The position numbers and the translations under genes are program-made. The notes under the pieces are model-generated. The model worked only from the letters and a program-made list of their open reading frames with translations. It was not told where the DNA came from and ran no database searches. This document shows, piece after piece, positions 1-7,791 of a DNA stretch of 63,941 nt. The first letter of the stretch is position 1, and every line of letters begins with the position of its first letter. Source of the stretch: Sphingomonas sp. (GTDB taxonomy: Bacteria; Pseudomonadota; Alphaproteobacteria; Sphingomonadales; Sphingomonadaceae); assembly GCF_003248515.1 (NCBI RefSeq), contig NZ_QFOB01000017.1:1-63941 (forward strand). The letters are read 5' to 3'.

Positions 1-98
1 GATGATCTGCTCCTCGCTGAACCTGGTCTTCTTCACGTCCGTCTCCTCACGAAGCCGGACTCTAGCTCAAACTGGCGGAGTTTCAGGGGAGCACGTCA
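1..98 (-). mobile_element. End of an IS3-family insertion sequence with start of orfA
   Basis: On the minus strand a GTG codon at 36-34 opens a frame reading MKKTRFSEEQII and running off the window edge. This is the typical N-terminus of IS3-family OrfA (the small transposase subunit with a helix-turn-helix). A GAGGAG ribosome site lies just upstream. The element seems to end at about 98, where the outer end reads TGACGTGCTCCCCTGAAACT (minus strand), a TGA-type IS3 terminus. The next base belongs to the interrupted oxidoreductase frame. The other end and the target duplication lie outside the window. Confidence 0.8.
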
Positions 99-439
99 GT
101 GCGGATCTGATTGATGTGTCAGCTGGAGAAACGTCCGTCGAGGCGAGGCCCATTCATGGTCGCATGTTCCAGACACCGTTTTCCGATCGGATTCGCAATG
201 AAGCCAACTGTCCCACGATGACGGTCGGCAATATCTACGAAGCCGATCACGTGAACTCGATCCTGGCTGCCGGGCGCGCCGATCTTGTCGCGCTTGGGCG
301 ACCACACCTGATAGATCCCGCGTGGACGGCTCGCGCGGCTGCAACTGTGGGGTATCGCGGCGTCGCAATTCCGAAGGCTTATGCATCCGGGCAAGCGCAA
401 CTTGCGCGTACCTTGCATCGCTTGGCTATCACGGCATGA
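99..439 (+). pseudogene. 3' remnant of bifunctional salicylyl-CoA 5-hydroxylase/oxidoreductase, cut by IS
   Basis: The frame from ADLIDVSAGETS through GRMFQTPFSDRIRNEA, VGNIYEADHVNSILAAGRAD and LGRPHLIDPAW is the C-terminus of the old-yellow-enzyme-like half of salicylyl-CoA 5-hydroxylase/oxidoreductase fusions. Only about 113 residues remain of a protein that is usually over 700 residues long. The N-terminal flavin hydroxylase half and most of the OYE barrel are missing because the IS element abuts codon ADL. The full enzyme would hydroxylate salicylyl-CoA to gentisyl-CoA in the cytoplasm. The stop codon overlaps the ATG of the MarR gene (ATGA). What lies beyond the IS cannot be seen, so the 5' half may still exist there. 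Confidence 0.8.
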
Positions 440-957
440 AAGCCACGGATCTACGCGGCAACGAAGGAGAAAGTGTGGTCAGGGTTCGCGAAAAGCATGA
501 CGGGGCTCTTGCCGATCGCATGGATGTGCGTGTTTGGCTGCGGCTTCTCAGCTGCTCGACGATTATCGAGAAGAGATTGCGACGGCGGTTCGTGGATCAA
601 TTCGATACGACCCTGCCGCGATTCGACGTGATGGCGACGTTGGAGCGCCACCCGGAAGGCGTCAGCATGAGCGCGCTCTCAAAGGCGCTGCTCGTATCGA
701 ACGGTAATGTCACGGCTCTCGTGCGCCAGCTGGAAGCCGATGGCCTGATCGTTACCAGCGCGGCGCCCGAGGATCGCCGTTCGTCGATCGTTGCGTTGAC
801 GCAGCAGGGGCGCGCGCACTTCGCCGATCTAGCGGCTGCGCATCATGGCTGGATCAAGGGCATGCTTAACGGCATGTCCCGGTCGGAGCAGAAGGCGCTC
901 TTTGATCTGCTTGCGATCTTGAAGTCGTCGATCGGAGAGGATGAGGGGAACGCATGA
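436..957 (+). CDS. MarR-family transcriptional regulator
   Basis: A protein of 173 residues when started at the ATG that overlaps the preceding stop (ATGA). The winged-helix core reads LPRFDVMATLERHPEGVSMS, then LLVSNGNVTALVRQLEADGL as the recognition helix and APEDRRSSIVALTQQG as the wing, which is standard for MarR. Such proteins usually repress aromatic catabolic genes and release DNA on binding an aromatic acid or its CoA ester. Its place between the hydroxylase remnant and the thioesterase suggests control of this gentisate cluster. The AT-rich palindrome at 3515-3532 is a candidate target. The effector is unknown. Confidence 0.88.
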   Translation: MKATDLRGNEGESVVRVREKHDGALADRMDVRVWLRLLSCSTIIEKRLRRRFVDQFDTTLPRFDVMATLERHPEGVSMSALSKALLVSNGNVTALVRQLEADGLIVTSAAPEDRRSSIVALTQQGRAHFADLAAAHHGWIKGMLNGMSRSEQKALFDLLAILKSSIGEDEGNA

Positions 958-1358
958 CTTTCGTTTCGCGACAGAAAGTGCGGTTCGCTCATGTCGACCC
1001 CGCCGGCATAGTCTTCTATCCGCGTTACTTTGAGATGCTCAACGCCGCGATCGAGGATTTCTTCGCCGATCATGTAGGTGTCGACTTCAGACGGATGCAC
1101 CTTGATCGCCGTTTGGGAGTACCCACGGTGAAGCTCGAGACAATCTTCTCGGCGCCGAGCCGGCTTGGCGATCTGCTGTCGTTCGAGATCGAAGTGGCCC
1201 GGACGGGGCAGACCTCTGCGGATTTGCGGATTGACGTCATGTGTGCCGACGAACACAGGCTTCAGATCAGCGTCGTGCTGGTGTGCATGAATCTGAATAC
1301 GGGGCGCCCGGTGGAATGGCCGGCTGACATGCGGTTGGGTGAAATGGCGCGCGCGTGA
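954..1358 (+). CDS. Hotdog acyl-CoA thioesterase (4-hydroxybenzoyl-CoA thioesterase family)
   Basis: A 134-residue single hotdog domain. The motif VRFAHVDPAGIVFYPRYFEM near residues 9-28 contains the catalytic Asp region of the 4-hydroxybenzoyl-CoA thioesterase/YbgC family. It starts by ATGA overlap with the MarR stop and ends the operon. Next to a salicylyl-CoA 5-hydroxylase remnant and genes for gentisate cleavage, the likely job is hydrolysis of gentisyl-CoA to gentisate in the cytoplasm. That substrate is inferred from context; the family also acts on other aryl- and acyl-CoAs. Confidence 0.85.
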   Translation: MTFVSRQKVRFAHVDPAGIVFYPRYFEMLNAAIEDFFADHVGVDFRRMHLDRRLGVPTVKLETIFSAPSRLGDLLSFEIEVARTGQTSADLRIDVMCADEHRLQISVVLVCMNLNTGRPVEWPADMRLGEMARA

Positions 1359-1392
1359 AGCTAAGACGATCGTTGTCCGTCCCGTCCCGAGC

Positions 1393-1428
1393 GGCGGGCT
1401 CCACGGCTTGAAGGCCATAGAGCCCGCC
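1393..1428. terminator. Bidirectional terminator-like hairpin between convergent genes
   Basis: A GGCGGGCTC (1393-1401) and GAGCCCGCC (1420-1428) inverted repeat, 9-bp stem and 18-nt loop, sits between the ends of the convergent thioesterase and hydrolase genes. There is no long U tract, so it is a probable rather than certain terminator. Confidence 0.5.
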
Positions 1429-1431
1429 CCC

Positions 1432-2343
1432 TCATCCGGCGACGATTGGATGGCGCAGCCTGCCGATGCCGGTTACCTCCGCCTCGATGACATCGCCCGG
1501 ACAGAGCCACTCCTGAGGATCGCGTCCAGCGCCGACTCCGGCCGGCGTGCCCGTGGCGATGATGTCGCCTGGTTCCAGGGTGATGCCCTGGCTGAGGTCC
1601 GAGATCAGGTAAGCGACATCGAACAGCATGAATCGCGTGTTCGAGCGCTGTTTCTCAACGCCGTTCACGGTGAGCCATAGATCGAGAGTCTGCGGATCTG
1701 GAATTTCGTCTGCAGTGACGATGCAGGGGCCGAGGGGCGCATAGCTGTCCTGACCCTTCGAATAGATCCACTGGCCACCCCGCCGGTTGTCGCGCGCGCT
1801 CATGTCGATAAGGACGGTATAGCCGAAAACATAGTCGAGGGCCTGATTGGTCGCGACGCGCTTGGCAGTGCGGCCGATTACTGCTGCCAGTTCAACCTCC
1901 CAGTCGAGCTGCCGGGTAATATCGGCACGGTGGACCACCGGCTCGCCTGGCGCGATCACGCTCGTGGGCGGTTTCGAGAAGATGACCGGTTTGGTGGGCA
2001 GATCCTTGGCCGTATCCAGAGCGCGGGCGCTTTCAGCGACATGCTCCACATAGTTTAGGCCGATGCCGAAGATGTTCTTCCGGGGGCGCGGGATCGGCGC
2101 AAGCAGCATCACATTTTCGATCGGGAGTGCTCCGTTGATCGGCCAGCGACCTTCCGCCTCCTCGATCAGCGCTTTGAGCTCTGTGATAGCGACCGGTCCG
2201 AGGTCGATAAAATCGAGCATGCGGTACGGTATGGGAATGCCCGCGCGGGCGCCGAGGATGGCGACGTCGATGACAAGGTCGTCGACAAGAACGCCCAAGC
2301 GGCTCTCCGCCTCAATGGAGGCGCGATAGGTCACGAGACGCAT
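1432..2343 (-). CDS. Fumarylacetoacetate hydrolase-family enzyme (maleyl/fumarylpyruvate hydrolase type)
   Basis: A 303-residue FAH-fold protein. An N-terminal subdomain is followed by the conserved core: IFGIGLNYVEHVAES near 120, FSKPPTSVI near 145, DWEVELAAVIGR with the metal-binding acidic residues near 170, GYTVLIDMSARD near 195, SKGQDSYAPLGP near 210 and the closing GTPAGVG loop. Family members hydrolyse C-C bonds of acylpyruvates. It lies 25 nt downstream of gentisate 1,2-dioxygenase on the same strand, so it probably cleaves maleylpyruvate or fumarylpyruvate to pyruvate plus a C4 diacid. No isomerase gene is visible, which leaves open which isomer it uses. Its ATG has an AAAGGG ribosome site. 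Confidence 0.9.
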   Translation of the reverse strand: MRLVTYRASIEAESRLGVLVDDLVIDVAILGARAGIPIPYRMLDFIDLGPVAITELKALIEEAEGRWPINGALPIENVMLLAPIPRPRKNIFGIGLNYVEHVAESARALDTAKDLPTKPVIFSKPPTSVIAPGEPVVHRADITRQLDWEVELAAVIGRTAKRVATNQALDYVFGYTVLIDMSARDNRRGGQWIYSKGQDSYAPLGPCIVTADEIPDPQTLDLWLTVNGVEKQRSNTRFMLFDVAYLISDLSQGITLEPGDIIATGTPAGVGAGRDPQEWLCPGDVIEAEVTGIGRLRHPIVAG

Positions 2344-2368
2344 AAAGCCCTTTCTGGAAGCTGTTCAA

Positions 2369-3493
2369 TCAGGAAAAGACGGGTTGGTGGCCGCCAAATT
2401 CGGCAAGGCTTTCCGCCCGGTAAAGGCCGAGTGCGCGCATCACCGGCAAGTCGTGAAAGGAGAAGAGACAGGCGTCGTCGCTTGCCGAGCCGTTGACATG
2501 TTCGTGCCACATCCAGGAGGGAACGACGAAAATGTCGCGTTCCTTCCAGTCGAGGCGCTTGCCGCCGACGACCGAATAGCCCTCTCCCTTCGCGCACTGA
2601 TAGACGAAGGATCCCACCTCGCGATGCGCCCTGGTGTGCTCGCCGGGGCGCAGCAATTGCATCGACGCGCCCATTGTCATCATTGGCGGACCGCCGGTAA
2701 ACGGATTGACATAATCCATATGGACCCCGTCATAGGGGGAGCCGTCCGTGACGCGGGCGTAGCGTGCGAGCGCCTCGTAGGTCGCTTCCCACTCATATTT
2801 GAGCAGCGGAGAATAGCGTTTGGACCAACTCTCACCGGCCGGCTTTAAGGCTGCGTTACCCCAAGTTGCTGTTGAGGCATCGACAGGGAGGCTCACGGCC
2901 TGCTGAAGGTCGGGATGGACCTCATAGAAATTGGCTTCCAGCGCATTCATCAGCGGAATGTCGAGCCCGTCCTGCCAAGTGCAGATCGTCCCGTCCTCCG
3001 CCACGCCATGTTCATGCCAGGTGCCGTTCGGGGTGAGTACAAAATCGTTGCGGCCAAGGGTCATCTTCTGGCCGTCGACATTGGTGAAGGCACCCGATCC
3101 CTCCATGATGAAGCGCAGCGCGGAGGCCGAGTGACGATGGCTGGAGGCCATTTCCCCGGGCCCCATCACCTGTATTCCCGAATATAGCCAACCGACCGCA
3201 GCCGTGACGTCGGTACGTCCGGGATTGGCGAGGTAGACGACGCGGCGGCCGGCCTGCTCCGGCGTGACCAGGTCTATGGCGCGCAGCACATGATCGCGGA
3301 GCCGATCATATCGCCAGACGATCGGCACGGAACCGGAGATTGGCTCCCACGGTTCGATCTTGTTCGCAACCGTCCACAGCGCGCCGGCATGCTCGTCTGA
3401 CAGCTGGCGATAATAATGGATCAGCTCTGCGGTATCGATCACGTTGGCGCGACCGATTATCTCCTCGCGATATTGATCGAAGCTTTCGGTCAC
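2369..3493 (-). CDS. Gentisate 1,2-dioxygenase
   Basis: A 374-residue bicupin close to the usual gentisate dioxygenase length. The first cupin holds the likely iron ligands His119 and His121 (SSHRHSASALRFIMEG) and His160/His162 (GTWHEHG). The second cupin shows HTRAHREVGSFVYQ and WMWHEHVNGS. The enzyme opens the gentisate ring between C1 and C2, giving maleylpyruvate, in the cytoplasm. The chosen start is GTG with an AGAGGG/GGCGGA ribosome site and matches the family N-terminus. It heads a two-gene operon with the FAH-family hydrolase. The upstream AT-rich palindrome probably controls it and the divergent nitrilase. Confidence 0.93.
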   Translation of the reverse strand: MTESFDQYREEIIGRANVIDTAELIHYYRQLSDEHAGALWTVANKIEPWEPISGSVPIVWRYDRLRDHVLRAIDLVTPEQAGRRVVYLANPGRTDVTAAVGWLYSGIQVMGPGEMASSHRHSASALRFIMEGSGAFTNVDGQKMTLGRNDFVLTPNGTWHEHGVAEDGTICTWQDGLDIPLMNALEANFYEVHPDLQQAVSLPVDASTATWGNAALKPAGESWSKRYSPLLKYEWEATYEALARYARVTDGSPYDGVHMDYVNPFTGGPPMMTMGASMQLLRPGEHTRAHREVGSFVYQCAKGEGYSVVGGKRLDWKERDIFVVPSWMWHEHVNGSASDDACLFSFHDLPVMRALGLYRAESLAEFGGHQPVFS

Positions 3494-3514
3494 GATGGGT
3501 CCGCCCTCTAAAAT

Positions 3515-3532
3515 TATTATAAGCTTAAAATA
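3515..3532. promoter_or_regulatory. AT-rich near-palindrome, candidate MarR operator
   Basis: TATTATAAGCTTAAAATA is an 18-bp inverted repeat with one mismatched pair, centred on AAGCTT. It lies in the 98-bp divergent region between gentisate dioxygenase and nitrilase. Size and symmetry suit a MarR dimer; the nearby MarR gene is the obvious candidate. No homologous second copy was found to confirm it. Confidence 0.45.
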
Positions 3533-3591
3533 TATTGCGCGCTCGTGTCAACGCGGTGCAATAAGGACGGGAAGATGGACGGAGGTGAATC

Positions 3592-4521
3592 GTGGCTCGA
3601 TACAAGGCGGCAGTGGTGCAGGTGGCGTCGGTCCCGTTCGATCCCGAGGCATCGGCGCGAAAAGGAGCAGCGCTGCTCTACGAGGCCGCCGCGGCGGGCG
3701 CGCGCCTTGCTGTTTTTCCCGAGGTATTCATCGGGGGCTATCCCAAGGGCGCGTCGTTCGGGACGCCGGTCGGCATGCGCAAGCCGGAGGGGCGCGACGA
3801 TTTCGCGCGGTATCACGCTTCCGCCATTGCTCTGGACGGGCCCGAACTGGCGATCCTGGTGGAGGCGGCCGGAGAGACGGATATGTTCGTGGTGCTCGGT
3901 TGCCTCGAGCGTGACGGCGGCACGCTTTATTGTACGGCGCTGTTTCTGGATGGCCGAAAAGGGCTGATCGGCAAGCACCGCAAGCTCATGCCAACCGGCG
4001 CGGAACGGCTGATCTGGGGCTTTGGCGATGGATCGACAATGCCGGTATTCGCAACGGAACTCGGCCGAATCGGCGCGGTGATCTGCTGGGAAAATTATAT
4101 GCCGGCCCTTCGGCTAGCCATGTATGACAAGGGCATCAGCATCTATTGCGCGCCAACCGCCGATGATCGCGATACGTGGGCGGGCACGATGCAACACATC
4201 GCGCTCGAAGGGCGATGTTACGTCCTTTCCGCATGCCAGCATATCCGGCGAGGCGCGTTTCCGGCCGGTTATGATTGCGCGCTGGGAAACGAGGCGGAGA
4301 CGATACTGATGCGCGGAGGAAGTCTGATCGTCAGTCCGCTGGGTGAGGTTCTGGCCGGACCCGATTTCTCAGGCGAGACGATCCTGTATGCCGATCTCGA
4401 TCTGAACGAGGTCGTTCGCGGAAAATATGACTTCGACGTCGTTGGTCATTATGCCCGCCCCGACGTATTTCGTCTCCACGTGGACGAAGCCCCCAAAACG
4501 GCGGTCCTACGGCAGGGCTGA
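3592..4521 (+). CDS. Nitrilase (carbon-nitrogen hydrolase superfamily)
   Basis: A 309-residue nitrilase-superfamily protein with the complete catalytic triad: Glu44 (VFPEVFIGGYPKG), Lys131 (GKHRKLMPTGAERLIWG) and Cys165 (AVICWENYMPALR). The CWENYMP context and length are those of true nitrilases, which hydrolyse nitriles to carboxylic acids and ammonia, rather than amidases or carbamoylases. Translation starts at GTG behind a strong GGAGGTGA ribosome site. It is divergent from gentisate dioxygenase and four bases before the flavin reductase gene, so the two are co-transcribed. An aromatic nitrile feeding the gentisate route is possible but is only inference. Confidence 0.9.
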   Translation: MARYKAAVVQVASVPFDPEASARKGAALLYEAAAAGARLAVFPEVFIGGYPKGASFGTPVGMRKPEGRDDFARYHASAIALDGPELAILVEAAGETDMFVVLGCLERDGGTLYCTALFLDGRKGLIGKHRKLMPTGAERLIWGFGDGSTMPVFATELGRIGAVICWENYMPALRLAMYDKGISIYCAPTADDRDTWAGTMQHIALEGRCYVLSACQHIRRGAFPAGYDCALGNEAETILMRGGSLIVSPLGEVLAGPDFSGETILYADLDLNEVVRGKYDFDVVGHYARPDVFRLHVDEAPKTAVLRQG

Positions 4522-4525
4522 GTCG

Positions 4526-5158
4526 ATGGATTTCGATATGCGCGCTTTGCCCAAGGCGAGCCGCTACAAGATTCTGGGCTCCTGCGTCACGCCACGGCCG
4601 ATCGCCTGGGTAACGTCGCTTTCGGTGGACGGCGTTGCGAACGCCGCGCCCTACAGCTTCTTCAATGTTCTGGGCGACGACCCTCCCACCATCGCTCTGG
4701 GCCTGCTCGCGCATGCCGAACTTCGCCTCAAGGATACTGCGGCGAATATCCGGGCGAGGGGCGAGTTCGTCGTGAATCTTGTCGATGAGGCGCATGCCGA
4801 GGCCATGAACCTGACTTGCATCGACGCCCCGCCGGAGATTGACGAGTTCGTGCTGGCGGGCCTTGAGCCTGCTGCCTCCGTTGCCGTCGCGCCACCACGG
4901 ATCGCGAGCGCTCCCGTGAGCTTTGAGTGCCGGTCCCTTCATCTGATCGAAACGGGACCGCGGCAGATCGCCGTTATCGCCGAGGTCCTTCACGCGCATA
5001 TTCGCGACGAGTTCGTTTTGGACGCGGAAAACCATTATATCGATTCACCGGGAATGCGGCTGATCGCCCGACTGCATGGATCCGGCTGGTATAGCCGACA
5101 ATCGGCGACATTTCAGATGAAACGGCCCGTTTGGGGGAGGCTCAGAGGACGGGAGTGA
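4526..5158 (+). CDS. Flavin reductase-like, FMN-binding split-barrel protein
   Basis: A 210-residue protein of the DIM6/NTAB flavin reductase family. YKILGSCVTPRPIAWVTSLS near the N-terminus and NAAPYSFFNVLGDDPPTIAL are the FMN-binding signature of the split barrel. FVVNLVDEAHAEAMN and the C-terminal HYIDSPGMRLIARLHGSGWY match the wider family. Such proteins bind FMN and may supply reduced flavin to a monooxygenase. The ATG at 4526 is preferred because it lies just after the nitrilase stop and gives the family N-terminus; an upstream in-frame start would run through nitrilase coding sequence. No partner monooxygenase is adjacent, so its partner is unknown. Confidence 0.85.
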   Translation: MDFDMRALPKASRYKILGSCVTPRPIAWVTSLSVDGVANAAPYSFFNVLGDDPPTIALGLLAHAELRLKDTAANIRARGEFVVNLVDEAHAEAMNLTCIDAPPEIDEFVLAGLEPAASVAVAPPRIASAPVSFECRSLHLIETGPRQIAVIAEVLHAHIRDEFVLDAENHYIDSPGMRLIARLHGSGWYSRQSATFQMKRPVWGRLRGRE

Positions 5159-5184
5159 CGCGTCAACGCTGGAAGCCGTCTGGG

Positions 5185-6378
5185 TCAGTTTTGGGGATCG
5201 AATGAGCCTAGGCAGTCCGCTGTTCGCCGCAGTGCATCCGCGAAGGCGATGTCGTCCCGGAGAGCGCTCAGCATGATACGGATGTATCCGCTGCCGATGC
5301 CGCCGAAATTCTCTCCCGGATGCACGATAATGCGAGCCTTCTGTGCAATATGGTCCGCAACGTCGCGCGAATTGCCGAGGGAGGATGTGTCGAGCCATAG
5401 CATCAGACCGGCTTGCGGCGCGCTGAATCTGACGCCCGGAACATTCGCGAAAATCTCCGTCGCCAGCTTTCGTCGCGCGGCGAAGGTTCGGCGATAGCCG
5501 TCAACGAAAGAAGGCGCCTGAAGGGCCGCTACGGCGGCAGCCTGGGCCGCCGTGTTCGCGGCACCCAGGATGTTGACGGCGGTGCCATGCATGATCGCCA
5601 TGATTTCGGGGGCGGCTACCGTATAGCCGATCCGGAAACCGCTCATTGCCATCCCCTTGGACAAGGAAAAGACGGTGATCGTCCGCTCGCGCATGCCGGG
5701 TAAAGTGGCGAAGGTCACGAACTCCCGCCCGTCGTAGATGACATCCTCGAACGCCTGATCGACGACGACAAGCAGATCATGATCGATCACGATCTTGGCC
5801 AGCGCCTCCAACGTCGCACGGTCGTGAACGGTGCCCGTTGGATTGTTGGGCTGCGTCAGGACGATCAGTTTACTACTCGGGGTTATCCGTTGGCGCAGCG
5901 CGTCGAGATCGAGCGCAAAGTCACGTTCGGCGTCTAGAGGGACGGGAACGTTCACGCCGCCCATCAACTCGACATTGCGAACATTGCTGGGGTAACTTGG
6001 AACCGGATTGAGCACCTCGTCTCCCGGCGAGATCACGACCTGCATGGCTTGCCACAGGCCGGTGTCCGAACCTGGCGTGACGATCAGCTCCCGATCGGGA
6101 TCGATCGACATGCCGTTCACTCGTGCAAGCTTGCCGGCGATCGTCCGGCGGAGCTGCGGTGAACCGATCGGCAGACTGTAATGCGCACCGCCTTCATCGA
6201 GCGTTGCCTTTGCCGCCGCTATCACATGTTCGGGAAGGCAGGGATCGGGAAAGAATGGATCGGCCCAGCCAAGCATCAGGTAGCCAGCGTCGATCCTGTC
6301 TTGAAGCGCGGCATAGTCGACACGGCGAACCCCAGCCATATGCGGGTTTAACCGGGAATAAGCGGCGTTGTTCGTCAT
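5185..6378 (-). CDS. PLP-dependent aminotransferase, class I/II
   Basis: A 397-residue fold-type I aminotransferase. Visible landmarks are GGAHYSLPIGSPQLRRTIAG, the PNNPTGTV loop, the VVVDQAFEDVIYDG strand with the PLP-pyridine Asp, FSLSKGMAMSGFRIGY with the Schiff-base Lys, and the C-terminal Arg region GYIRIMLS. It would move an amino group from an amino acid or amine to a keto acid. The start overlaps the stop of the MFS gene (ATGA), making it the last gene of the receptor/Rieske operon that begins at 14726. A second, distant class I/II aminotransferase is encoded at 48568-49857 in another operon of the regulon. Confidence 0.92.
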   Translation of the reverse strand: MTNNAAYSRLNPHMAGVRRVDYAALQDRIDAGYLMLGWADPFFPDPCLPEHVIAAAKATLDEGGAHYSLPIGSPQLRRTIAGKLARVNGMSIDPDRELIVTPGSDTGLWQAMQVVISPGDEVLNPVPSYPSNVRNVELMGGVNVPVPLDAERDFALDLDALRQRITPSSKLIVLTQPNNPTGTVHDRATLEALAKIVIDHDLLVVVDQAFEDVIYDGREFVTFATLPGMRERTITVFSLSKGMAMSGFRIGYTVAAPEIMAIMHGTAVNILGAANTAAQAAAVAALQAPSFVDGYRRTFAARRKLATEIFANVPGVRFSAPQAGLMLWLDTSSLGNSRDVADHIAQKARIIVHPGENFGGIGSGYIRIMLSALRDDIAFADALRRTADCLGSFDPQN

Positions 6379-7757
6379 CGTGTTCCATTCCGAGCGGGAA
6401 GGGGGCGGCTGCGCCAGGCAAGAAGCAGCAGAGCCACGCTCGCGGCTATCCCGCACACGCCTGCAATGCCGAGCCGCAGCCCGTGATCTGCCGCCTGCGG
6501 CATCAGCCATGACAGGCTGACAACGGAGGTTGGCCCGAGGCCCATGCCTACGATGGCGCTGCAGATGTTTGAGAAAGCCATCACCGTCGCCCGATGCTCG
6601 TTGGCGACCGATTCGGGCAAATAAGTGTTGGCGGCTACAATTCCCGAAACCGATCCGAAGACCCATAATCCGGCGCCGCAGAGCGCCATCGTTGGATTCG
6701 GCAAAATCAGAATCACGACGCTCGCGAGACAGATGGCATAGCTGATCCGCATGGACCAAATGCGTGCCGGCAACCCCTTTTTGCGCGCGCAATAGTCGGT
6801 CAGCCAACCACCCAGAAAGCAGCCGCCCAGGCCGCCGCCCGCTACCATTGCACCGATCAGTTGGCCTCCAACACTCGCCTCAATTCCGTGCGCTTGATCC
6901 AGCATGCTGGGGAGCCACGAAAGAAGCCCGTAGTCGCCAGCGGCAACGACACCGACGGCCAGGCACGCACGCGCAACCCGCGCGCGCCTGGCAAGGCTCG
7001 CCCGGACCAGTGCCATCAGCCCCTGCGCACCGCGCAATCCCTGCCGCTGCGGTTCGTTTACCGTGAGCAGGAGAAGGCAGAGCGGCGCCCCGGGCAGAGC
7101 TGCTATCAGCAGCACGTTGCGCCAGGCCGGCAACGTGCCCAGCACGGGTAATCCCATCAAGAGGCCATGCTCGACGCTTGCCAGGATGAGCCCACCGAGG
7201 CCGAGCGCCAGGCCGCTGCCGAGCACTCCACCCACGTGGAAAACACCGAAGGCGCGCCCTCTCTCCTGCGGGGAGAATGTGTCTGTTATCAGCGATGTTG
7301 CAGCGGGCATGAGCGCCGCCTCGCCGAGCCCGACGAACATGCGAGCCACGAATAGCGCGCCGAAGCTCGTCGCGATCGCGCATGCCGCGGTCGCGGTGGA
7401 CCAGACGGCGATTCCGGCCATCACCAGGTTGCGGCGGTTCAGGCGATCAGCAAGGCGCCCTAGAGGTATGCCGAAAAGCGCGTAGAGCAGCGCAAAGCCG
7501 GTTCCCATAACCAGACTGATTGCGAGCTCGCTGAGCGCCAGCTCGTTCTGAATCCCGCCCGCGACAAGATTTATGACCAGTCGATCTGCATAAGACAGCA
7601 ATACGGTGAGCGACAGGATAGCAATGAGACTCCATCGCCGCGCAATACCGACGGGCACAGCGAGGGGAGCCGTCAGCGATCCTTTCGCCTCTTGCTCCCG
7701 ATCGGCGACGGATATTTCGTGAGACGTCGTCATCTGTAGGATCTGTGTCGCGCGCAT
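6375..7757 (-). CDS. Major facilitator superfamily transporter
   Basis: About 460 residues with roughly twelve hydrophobic segments in the inner membrane. GIPLGRLADRLNRRNLVMAG after helix 2 is the classic MFS loop 2-3 motif, and TFSPQERGRAFGVFHVGGVLG fits transporters of organic acids or similar solutes. It follows the flavin oxidoreductase by 34 nt and overlaps the aminotransferase by ATGA, so it belongs to the Rieske operon and may import the substrate or an intermediate. A start eight codons later (7733) is equally possible; neither has a strong ribosome site. Confidence 0.9.
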   Translation of the reverse strand: MRATQILQMTTSHEISVADREQEAKGSLTAPLAVPVGIARRWSLIAILSLTVLLSYADRLVINLVAGGIQNELALSELAISLVMGTGFALLYALFGIPLGRLADRLNRRNLVMAGIAVWSTATAACAIATSFGALFVARMFVGLGEAALMPAATSLITDTFSPQERGRAFGVFHVGGVLGSGLALGLGGLILASVEHGLLMGLPVLGTLPAWRNVLLIAALPGAPLCLLLLTVNEPQRQGLRGAQGLMALVRASLARRARVARACLAVGVVAAGDYGLLSWLPSMLDQAHGIEASVGGQLIGAMVAGGGLGGCFLGGWLTDYCARKKGLPARIWSMRISYAICLASVVILILPNPTMALCGAGLWVFGSVSGIVAANTYLPESVANEHRATVMAFSNICSAIVGMGLGPTSVVSLSWLMPQAADHGLRLGIAGVCGIAASVALLLLAWRSRPLPARNGTR

Positions 7758-7791
7758 GTTCGTCTGCGTCTACGGTCTCGATGGGCAGTGA

